Below, one piece after another: positions 45,027-54,310 of a DNA stretch of 64,000 nucleotides. A model generated the notes under the pieces. That model searched no databases and was not told the origin of the DNA. It was given only the letters and a program-made list of their open reading frames with translations. How positions within the stretch are numbered: position 1 is the stretch's first letter; the number at the start of each line of letters is the position of its first letter. The position numbers were made by a program, and so were the translations under genes. The DNA comes from Bedellia somnulentella (Eukaryota > Arthropoda > Insecta > Lepidoptera > Bedelliidae). The stretch spans positions 5,766,001 to 5,830,000 of the forward strand of contig OY755184.1 of the NCBI GenBank assembly GCA_963576735.1, given 5' to 3'.

Positions 45027-47075
45027 CACTGGCCAACAAAAAAAAACTTTTTTTTTGGTGCGGTAAAAATTTGTTTAGATATTGTTTTTGAACGTGTCTC
45101 TGATGACAAACCTACAACTGCCATTTTTGTATCAGCTCTAATTTCATAACTACCCTCAATTTTAAAATTTCGTCACTTTGACTTCAACAAAGTATCGCAA
45201 TTCTTTTATTTTCATCAATTTCGTTGTTTTGGCATAATGGCAAGCTCATCAAGATGTTGTTTGACCAATCCTAATTCATTTTGTTATATTTGTGGTGAAT
45301 ATACGTTTGAGGAAAACAGAAAACCCATAACAGAGTTCGTGAAAAATGCATATTTCGCATACTTCAACCTATCTATTGAGCATCAAGATAAGCCTTGGGT
45401 GCCCCATTTTGTGTGTAAAACATGCAGAGAACATTTGAGACAATGGACAAATTGCAAAAGAAGATGTATGAAATTTGGGATACCGATGATTTGGAGGGAA
45501 CAACAAAATCACTTCAACGACTGTTATTACTGTTTGGTTAAGATTGTCGGCATAAATCGAAAGAATAGAAGTAAATGGACATATCCTGATATACCATCAG
45601 CGAAAAGACCTGTACCTCATTCCGAAAGTGTCCCTGTGCCTACGTACCACTCGCTGCCAGATATCGAAGTGGAACAATATAACGAAATCCAAGCAAATCC
45701 CGAGATCGACAGTGATTATGGCGAGTTGAATCGAACCTCTCGTTTTTTTTCACAAGGTGAGCTTAATGATCTGATAAGGGATCTAGATCTTTCAAAGGAG
45801 CGTGCTGAATTGTTGGCTTCTAGATTAAAAGAGAAGAATTTGCTTTCACCAAACACAAGAGTTACATTTTACCGTCAAAGAGAACGCGATTTGCTACCAT
45901 ATTTTTCTGAAGATAACAATCTTGTTTATTGCAATGATATTGGTGGTTTATTAACAAGAATGGGTTTACAAAAGTACGACTCAACTGAGTGGCGTCTTTT
46001 TATAGACAGTTCCAAAAGAAGTCTCAAATGTGTATTGCTTCATAATGGTAATAAACACGCTTGTGTTCCAATTGCTCATTCTACCCGAATGAAAGAAGAG
46101 TATGAAGCAATTGCACTGCTTTTAGAAAAGATTAAATATGATAACCACCAATGGTTTATATGCGTCGATCTCAAAATGGTTAATTTTCTGTTGGGACAGC
46201 AAGGTGGATATACAAAGTATCCATGTTTTATGTGTCTTTGGGATAGTAGAGATAAACCGAATCACTGGGTACGAAAAAATTGGCCGATCAGAGAAAGCCT
46301 AGCTGTTGGAAAGCAAAATGTTATAAATACACCTTTAGTCCCCCGAGAAATGATCATTTTACCTCCTCTACACATAAAACTTGGTCTCATGAAACAATTT
46401 GTAAAAGCATTAGACAAATCGGGCTCATGCTTTCAATACATTACGAGGGCATTTCCAGCTTTAAGCACAGAAAAACTCAAGGCTGGAATATTTGACGGTC
46501 CTCAGATAAGACAGTTAATTAAAGATGATAACTTCGCAACATCTATGAATGAAACGGAACTTGCTGCGTGGAACTCATTTGTGCAAGTGATCAAAAATTT
46601 CCTTGGTAATCATAAGGCAGAAGATTATGAAAGTATTGTAAACCAAATGCTTTCTTGCTTTCAAAAGTTGGGATGTAATATGAGCATCAAGGTTCATTAC
46701 CTACACAGCCATTTGGACTGCTTCCCGCATAACCTGGGTGACTTAAGTGAGGAACAAGGAGAGCGGTTTCATCAGGACATCAAAGTCATGGAGGATCGAT
46801 ACCAGGGTAGATGGGATACTCACATGATGGCTGATTACTGCTGGGCTCTTATGAGAGACAACCCAATGCATAAACATGAAAGAAAATCTATTAAGAGGAG
46901 TTTTTTGTACACTGACTAATAAAAAATGTGTTTTTTCGTTGAAAAATTTTTTTTTTTAATATTTTCAAAACTAGAGCTGATACAGAAAAACTGATTACAT
47001 ATTTGAAATCAGTGAAGAAATTACTTTCATAATCAGGTCTTAAAACAACGGCACCAAAAATAGTGTTGGCCAGTG
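45027..47075 (+). mobile_element. CACTGG element: compact DNA transposon, superfamily unassigned
   Basis: A 2049-bp unit. It starts CACTGGCCAACA and ends with the complement TGTTGGCCAGTG. TTTTTGGTGC follows at matching depth on both sides. A further shared box GTATCAGCTCTA is found 102 bp from the left end (45129-45140) and, inverted, 92 bp from the right end (46972-46983), so the inverted termini extend over about 115 bp imperfectly. TAA flanks both ends (45024-45026 and 47076-47078). It interrupts a repeat whose uninterrupted copy is at 35755-36160. One intact ORF fills the interior. CACTR termini with a 3-bp duplication recall CACTA/EnSpm or Chapaev-like (CMC) elements, but the protein is much shorter than theirs. 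Confidence 0.88.
45237..46919 (+). CDS. Putative DDE transposase of the CACTGG element, 560 aa
   Basis: An intact single-exon ORF, the only one in a TIR-bounded element, so a transposase is the natural reading. The N-terminus has two paired cysteine sets ('FCYICGEY' at ~16 and 'FVCKTCREH' at ~59), a zinc-binding layout reminiscent of ZAD domains, then 'DCYYCL' at ~96. The core has candidate acidic residues: D257 in 'WRLFIDSSKRSLKCVLLHNG', D311 in 'WFICVDLKMVNFLLG' and glutamates at 505-509 in 'GDLSEEQGERFHQDI'. Between the second and third lie 'C330-x2-C333' and H343 ('YPCFMCLWDSRD.PNHW'). C-x2-C plus H inserts also occur in several RNase H-fold transposases. Proteins with 'SEEQGERFHQDI' are common as uncharacterised entries in arthropods and cnidarians, as far as I recall. 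Catalytic assignment is inference. Confidence 0.8.
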   Translation: MASSSRCCLTNPNSFCYICGEYTFEENRKPITEFVKNAYFAYFNLSIEHQDKPWVPHFVCKTCREHLRQWTNCKRRCMKFGIPMIWREQQNHFNDCYYCLVKIVGINRKNRSKWTYPDIPSAKRPVPHSESVPVPTYHSLPDIEVEQYNEIQANPEIDSDYGELNRTSRFFSQGELNDLIRDLDLSKERAELLASRLKEKNLLSPNTRVTFYRQRERDLLPYFSEDNNLVYCNDIGGLLTRMGLQKYDSTEWRLFIDSSKRSLKCVLLHNGNKHACVPIAHSTRMKEEYEAIALLLEKIKYDNHQWFICVDLKMVNFLLGQQGGYTKYPCFMCLWDSRDKPNHWVRKNWPIRESLAVGKQNVINTPLVPREMIILPPLHIKLGLMKQFVKALDKSGSCFQYITRAFPALSTEKLKAGIFDGPQIRQLIKDDNFATSMNETELAAWNSFVQVIKNFLGNHKAEDYESIVNQMLSCFQKLGCNMSIKVHYLHSHLDCFPHNLGDLSEEQGERFHQDIKVMEDRYQGRWDTHMMADYCWALMRDNPMHKHERKSIKRSFLYTD

Positions 47076-47313
47076 TAATTGGTTAAGTTTGGCAAAAGGG
47101 ATATTAATATTTGTCACGGGTATCCCCATCGAAACAAGATAAATGTGGTGTCCATAATTTATCATCTGTTTGAGTGTTTTGGAGCTTTCATCATTTAATT
47201 AAGAAAATATAGTGATAAATATGGGTGCATGTTATGGAACAATAAATAAAATAACCTGTATCATCTCGGATTTTACCACATGAATGCATTAAACGATTTG
47301 AATTTGAATATAG

Positions 47314-47735
47314 CTTTGTGGTGTCGGCTTAGTATAGCACTACCCCATTTCTTCCGGTGGGTGTACGTAAGAGGCGACTAACGGTATTGGGGCTTTTAAG
47401 GGATTTTTGGGCAATGCGGTTGAGACCCATCACCAACAACCTTTATTTCACCATCTTTTCCCCACGCAACTTGTAAGTATATAAGTATATATGTAAGTGA
47501 AATAAAATGCTGTGTAGTGACGGCTTTAAATAGCACAAATCTTCTGCTACCTGCGTGCTTTGGAAGAGGTAACTGAGGGTTCTGGGTCTTTTGAAGTTTT
47601 TTATTAGATACTTTATCATCCTTTTAATACCTACCACCTTCCTTTGCTTACCATCTTTTCTCTACTCAACTTCAAAAAGTGGCTGAGGAAATTTTAATTC
47701 TCAAGCACTGGCTACCCATTCTTTTATAATCTATT
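47314..47735 (-). repeat. Two repeat Z copies, tandem
   Basis: Reverse copies at 47314-47475 (truncated at the 'CCCCACGCAACTT' point) and 47509-47735 (more diverged). 'GTGTCGGCTTAGTATAGCAC' and 'GTGTAGTGACGGCTTTAAAT' mark their ends. Confidence 0.75.
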
Positions 47736-48139
47736 AATTAAGAATAAATATGTATAAAAAACACGTTGATTTACCAAAAACAATGTATATATGTAAATAT
47801 AAGTTTTTTTATAATATTTTTTATAATGTATGTATGTAAGCAACTAAGTCTTGACCTTATTAATTTAAAAAAAAAAATGAAAAGTGTATTAAAAAAATAC
47901 TTTATTGATGGTAAATGGGTGAACCCATCGCCCTCCACCTCTAAATAAATATTATATTTTTAATTATTAATTTATTACATTTTAAATCAGTCCAGTCCAG
48001 TAAATATTGTAAAATCTTATATTAGACTCCCTAGGGGCCACAATCTAGTTTATAAGTATAGATTAATACCCCTTTGTATTATAATTATAAATGTTAAAAA
48101 CCTTTAAAATAAATAGTTTCATTTTTTTTATTTTTTTTT

Positions 48140-48305
48140 AAATATAGCTAATAAATAAAGGAAAGAAAAATTTCGACACAGGTGGGGATCGAACCCGCGA
48201 CCTCGGGTATACGCCCCCGTCGCTCTGCCAATTGAGCTACCGTGTCAAAGGCTGCGAGTGCATCAGGTCCCCACATGAGGATTTCATGAACAAAAACATT
48301 CAAAA
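48140..48305 (-). repeat. Repeat carrying a tRNA-like core
   Basis: On the minus strand 48246-48175 forms a 72-nt tRNA-like unit: acceptor strands GACACGG and CTGTGTC, an A box 'TAGCTCAATTGG' and a B box 'GGTTCGATCCC'. It is followed by TTTTT as a Pol III stop. The anticodon stem only pairs four bases and leaves an 8-base loop, and the T stem has a mismatch, so a working tRNA is unlikely. The flanks ('GAAATCCTCATGTGGGGACC', 'AATAAATAAAGGAAAGAAA') recur without the core at 27040 and 16521. Confidence 0.65.
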
Positions 48306-49942
48306 TATGTAAATATAAGTGTTTTTGTATCCTTTAGAGGAACTCTTATTAAAACACCAACAGATGGTCACCCTACTTAAAACGAGGCATAGTTAGCTAG
48401 TTCGCCATCCTTTTTCAGGACACTTTAGGTCGCCAGCGCGCGTTCCTGTTTAAATAATACTTCCATGGTTTCATAACAATATACTCAGTCAGAATCCTTT
48501 TCGTTGCTGTGCATAATTTTTAATTTATGTTTTTTTTTTATGTTTTAAGATTTTTAAGTTTTGTTTTTTATTGTGTTCTTTTGACATGTTTTATGTTTTT
48601 TTATGTAGCAGCACAGATAATATAATGTAGCAGTAATTTAATTTGCAGCAGCGAATAAACATTTTCTTTTCTTTTTTCTTCTCTAGGTGTTGAAGGTACC
48701 TTTATTGTGAATGTAAGATACCGAATCTTTTGAGGTGGGGTCAGGGAGTTAGAGTTAGACTCATTAGAGACGTGCTCAATTAGAATTTTGGATTGAGGGT
48801 TTATTTAATTTCGGTCAAGTTTTTTTGTGTTTATCACCAGAATTTTTAAAAGGTCGTTTTCTTGCTTTATTTTGGTTATGTTGAACATATGGCTTTAGAA
48901 AAGATACGTTGGTGTTTGCCCAACTTAGGATTCGAAACCACGCCTCACCGCAAATCATGTTAATAAAAATTGAACTTTTGTGATGCCTTTGTAGGATACG
49001 CAGCAGCAAACCATCACAGGCGCTGGGTTTTGGTCTCTATCGGCGGCGTATGGATTTATCTAACCAGCTTTATAGGATCCGCAACTTCTCTTCAGAACCA
49101 AATGTTGAGATGGCCACCATCTGTGTTTTCATGTTTTACCTCTCATGTCAGTTTTTGACAAGGATTGCAGTCAAAAACTACCTGTCCTTCATCGATCCTA
49201 GTCTTAAGTTCCTCTTTAATCATGCAAGACATAGACCTAATGAATTTTTTGTCCTTATATGAATTTGGGTGACGCTTATGGCAAGAATAGGTGGTACCAT
49301 GAAGCTATACTATTACGGCAACGTGAGTTTCAATCAAACACTGCATCGAGCTATGTGTTATGTGCAAAAAACATGATCATTAAATTAAAAAAACTAATTT
49401 TCAGCCGTTCCTCTTCCTGAGATTGTCTGAGGACTTACATAACACATGCTTCATTTGGAAGCTGAAATGTAAATTCATTTCATTCATTCATTTCGAGTTG
49501 TTAGCTATGAAGAATGCAACATCGTAGATAAACCCACATATGGTTGTATTGGTACAGTTGGCAGTAAACATACTATTGAAAAAGACTCTATAAATAAAAA
49601 CAACATGGTTGCAATGTTGCGCAATTACTTTAATATAATACTTACATATTTGACCTATTCATACTTATTCTAATAAAATATCAATTAAATTTTACACGCT
49701 AACAGTCTTCCAGCTTTAACATAGAAAATGCAGAATGGTAGATTCTTAGTTCATTAAATAAAATTCTTTTATCTGCTAATGTTTGTTTTGTGTTCAACAA
49801 TTTAAGTTTCTGTTAATATTAATCAGGCACACTTTTTTATTGCTAAGTATTCTAATTACAATTGTTAATGGCTAAAAACTTAGGGCCCCAGATTTTATAA
49901 AGTAACTAATAGTTGTTGTTAATAATATTTCTGGACATTATG

Positions 49943-50165
49943 ATATTTGAATGTGTATCACTAACGAGAGTCCCACCTGGAAGCTAGTGAGTAGCAGCCA
50001 GATGGCCAACACCACGCACACATGGAGCACGTCGTGTTACTTGACATTTACATTTATTTGACATAACTATGACATTTGAATGTGTATCACTAACGAGAGT
50101 CCCGCCTGGAAGCCAGTGAGTAGCAGCCAGATTGCCAACACCACGCACACATGTGACACATGGAG
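49943..50165. repeat. Tandem duplication, 129-bp period, beside the GUSB stop
   Basis: 'ATTTGAATGTGTATCACTAA' occurs at 49945 and 50074, each followed by 'CGAGAGTCCC.CCTGGAAGC' and 'GTGAGTAGCAGCCAGAT.GCC' and 'AACACCACGCACACATG'. The second copy ends 13 bp before the GUSB stop codon, so the duplication lies in the 3' UTR or just beyond it. Confidence 0.85.
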
Positions 50166-50177
50166 AACACTCCATTG

Positions 50178-53100
50178 TTACAACTCCTCGTGCACGGCTG
50201 GCGCGTGGTCGCTGACGTAGTAGCCGACGTCGAGTGGAGGGGAGCCATTGTCGGCTTCGGCTAGCTGGTGGTAGCGCATGCGCAAATGGTGCGCGGCGGC
50301 TTTGGGTTGTCTTGAGCGCGTGAATATGCCCTTTTTGTTGCCGCCTACGCGTGTGATGGCTGGGGATGAGAAGGGTTTGTTGGGGTTTTAAACTGATACT
50401 ATAGATCACATTAATTGGTTGTTAAATAGCTCAAAGGTAAAGGAGCAAAACATATTTTGAATGTTGGGTTTTAACACTGGAACGATTCTCAAATTTAGTG
50501 CATGTATGTGGTTCATTAAATAATAGTTGTAGACGGTGGAAAATACCATAAGAAAATCTCAACACCAAACTTTCAATGAACTCTCGCAGGACGATAATTA
50601 AACGCACTGGATGAGCTGGCACTTCAAGAAAATCAGCCTGACGGATATGTTTTTAATACTCACTTTGTGCTGTTTTGAAATCAGCAAAATTCCATATGAA
50701 CTCTCCAACAAAAAAGCCAGATTTCCTTAGGTAATCGAAAGCCTTGAAGTGCTCTGCGATGTACGCAACTTGGTACTCTTCGGACCAGACGAATTCCGGC
50801 ATCTGTAAAACATCATATTTATTGAAGGTATAAAAAGCATTTTATTCAAAAGAGACAGAAAAATCATAACTATTTCATGGTTCGAAAGTGTTACCGTAAA
50901 GTTTTCATCCAGAATCGTTTATATAAAATTACAACAACAAAATAGGGGCATTAAATTGAAATAAAGTATTGTGGGTGATGGTTTTGGGGACCGCATCGCC
51001 CAAAAACTAATTTTAAAAGCCCCTTACCCTCATTCGCCTCTTACGACACCCGTGGGTAGAAAGGTGTAGTGATATTTTAATGCCGGCACAATATGGTGTG
51101 AAATAAAATATTTTTTATAATGGCCACATCGATTAATAATTCTTTTGGCCGCATACGACACCTATGGAAAGAAATGGGACATTGCGTTAGTGGACTCATT
51201 TATGTAGAGAATACAATAGTGCTATTGTATTTTTTTTGTTTTTAAAACAGAATGCAGTATTCGAATTATTCAACAATCTACTTAGTGGCGCAAAGAACGA
51301 TATAACATTATGTTCAACGATCGATCTCTAGTCGATAGGAAGGGGGCTTACCACTAATAAAATTAGTGATCAATTCTTTGATTTGCCTCTGAGCTGTTTC
51401 ATTACCTATTTATATATTTAGACATTAATTAAATCAATAAGTAAAATTACCATATGAAGTCCAGCAATAGTGTCAGCCCCATACTCGGACATGAGCACCG
51501 GTTTGTTGTGTCGGTTGTGCCAAGCAGTAGCCTCCTCGATGACGTTGAGCGCGATGTTGCCGAGCTGCCCCGTGTTGTGGTACCAGCCGTTGTAGCGGTT
51601 GAAACTTATTATGTCTAGGTATTTTACCTGATATGTTAAAGAGGATGTTATAAGAAAACTATTATAAATTACGAAATATGGGGTATTTCAGCAGAATTTG
51701 TAGTTCAGGGATCATGAAGACTAGCTAGAATAATTAATACAAGTCGTGGATTGAGGTCTATCCGTCTGTGTCTCTCATAAGTACGAATTTTACGATTTTT
51801 TTTTTCTTTCCTACTTTCTTTCTACGTATTCCGTATGACCCGTGCATTTTATATGTATATAAAAATATTGTGAGGTATCCTACCTAAATATGTCTGGTCA
51901 AAAAACAAGATGTTTTTTTTTATTTTAGCTTACCCTAAAAACCTCAATATACTTTCTCAGTTTGATCTAGGCAACGACACTTTTTATGTATTTTGAAAAT
52001 TACAATATTTTAGATATTTTAATATAGATTTGTTTAGTTTGATGTCTTTAATCAATTTAAAATATATAAAGGGTATGTTTTAAAAACGAGGTCTAGGCCA
52101 ATTGCCCAACTAAAAAAAGGCATGATGTAGAATAAGGTTTAGTATTAGTAAGCAAATATTTTTAGACATTGATATTTTAATCTATACTTATAATAAATCC
52201 TAGAGATTATTAGAGAGGTCAATTCTGTACATGAAATATATTTACAAAAAAACTATCAGGGGGTGATTAGGGATCGATACTGATGCCAAAAATACAATCA
52301 GTAAAATTTTTGTCTGTCTATCTGTCTGTCGGTTTGTATGTTCCTTATGGAAACAAAAACTACTCTACGGATTTTAACGAAACTTGGTACAATTATTTAT
52401 CATACCCATAGGCAGGTTATAAATACTTTTCACCAAAGTAGTGAAGGGGAATTTTGGGTAATTTTGGGAAAACGGGAGAAGTTACTCCATTTTTTAAGCT
52501 TTCGTCGTGTGTGTAGCCTTAATGGTTATAATTACATAGAATGTATGACGAAAATATTTTACATAAAATTATCTAGTAAATTATTCCGCAACAGCATATG
52601 TCTATCTTTTATGGTTGACTCACAATAACACGTGTAACTCCTGATAACTTAGCAGTTCGGAGCATTCTGATTATATTTATTTACTCTTACCTTTATAATA
52701 CTCTCACTTATCCCTTACTTAATACAGTTAACATAATTACCTATTCAATAAAAAAAAGAATCATAAAAATAGGTATAGAAACACCAAAGTTATAGGGACC
52801 GTGCACAAACTATAGGTGGCAGCACTACTGCGACAGAAGAGACACTATGCGGACAATAAAAGAAACTTACCAGACCTGTTATTGTGCTTTCAACAATGTA
52901 AACAAAAATCAAAATTAAACATTTTTATTTTTTACGATGATTAAAATTATAAAGTATGGGATTAGACCAATCAATAATGATCGACAACGTGGTCAAAATA
53001 CATTAAAAGGAAAAAAGCTATTCGAGGCCGGCCACGTGTTAGATGTTGAAGAGAAAACTCACGACAAAAATGATACTGTGATAACTGGTAAAATTGTGGC

Positions 53101-54264
53101 ACAAACAAAAATTTCCATTCTTTACGACGTGCAAATTACTGTAATTTTTCTGAATTACCTTTTAATTTATCAAATGTTTTATGTTTTTAAAGTATACGTT
53201 TCATTAATTCTATTTATGCACTTTCTCAACTTTTCAGCTTGATTGTGACAGAAACATTACAAGTGCAATTTGTAAATGCAAGGCTGGCCTATCAGGTAAA
53301 TGTAAACATGTATGTGCCTTAGTTCATTATGTGAATTCTCCAGAAAGTGCTAAATCAAAAACAAGTAATGCCCAACAATGGGGTAAACCATCTCACCGGC
53401 AATTATTGGGTTATGATTGAAGGGACCAGGGATAGAAAATTTCTCAGCTATTTCCAACACCTGCCAAAAAGCAGGAACTTTTGAGTGCATGTAAACAGCT
53501 AGAATTACGGGATATTTCCACAGCTACATTAGGAGAATCATTGGCTATAACACCTTTGTATAGAATTCTACAGTTGGAAGAAAAAAATGAAAAAGAGATT
53601 ATTGCAGTGGAAGCTCTTGTAGAATTGGTTATAATTACTGAGAAAAAAGACTTAAATGAAAAAATTCACCACATAATGTTAGACATTTTCATGCTGCTAA
53701 GTATCGCTAGTTACTATTTTTTTCAGACAGCAATACCAGCACATTTATTAGATTTTTATAAGAGTAATGTTTGTTGTCATGTTGATGCTGGTATAAATAT
53801 TTGTTTTGGTACTATTAATCAAGCAAGCAATTCACGTTGGTATGAGGAAAGAAAATTAAGAATTACAGCAAGTAATGTTCAAAGCAAAGTAAGGGTAAAA
53901 GCTTCAAATTTATGACACCAGTTGGCAGCACCATCGATGCGCACGGTCCCTATACAATGAAAAATAATAGTCGCATGCGACCGAAATCAAATCCTTACTA
54001 ATTTGCATATGACATACTAGATGGCGCCAGTAGTTTCATCCTACATGGTTTCTTTTTTACATTGTTTTAAATATTTCATAGCGTTTTACTCAACTTCAAC
54101 TCTACCAACTCAACCTGAAAATTAGCTTATGTTAGATAATAATAATCTATACTTATAATAAATCTGTAGAGAGGTCAATTCTGTACATTAAATATATTTT
54201 CAAAATAACTATCAGGTGGTGATTAGGGATCGATACTGATGCCAAAAATGCAATCAGTAAAATT

Positions 54265-54310
<46 letters not shown>

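Larger units (their letters stand above)
47736..50177. other. Gap between repeats and GUSB
   Basis: No host gene is supported. It holds the tRNA-like repeat at 48140, a SINE fragment in reverse at 48885-48960 and the tandem duplication at 49943. The two ~65-residue frames at 48970-49262 overlap each other in different phases and look fortuitous. Confidence 0.5.
52181..54095 (+). mobile_element. Helitron copy A, 3'-truncated, with nested insertion
   Basis: It starts TCTATACTTATAATAAATC at 52181 with an A before it and follows the other Helitrons to 52794. The SWIM/YqaJ element then intervenes (52795-53950). It resumes at 53951 to about 54095 ('CATACTAGATGGCGCCAGTA'). The 3' hairpin and CTAG end are absent. 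It lies in the 3.85-kb GUSB intron, opposite to the gene. Confidence 0.85.

Noticed and set aside
48175..48246. A functional tRNA gene on the minus strand
   Set aside because: The boxes and acceptor stem are good, but the anticodon arm has only four pairs with an 8-base loop, and the flanks are repetitive. A tRNA-derived repeat fits better.
48970..49262. Two overlapping ~65-residue frames
   Set aside because: Different phases of the same DNA, no recognisable motif, and adjacent to SINE debris.
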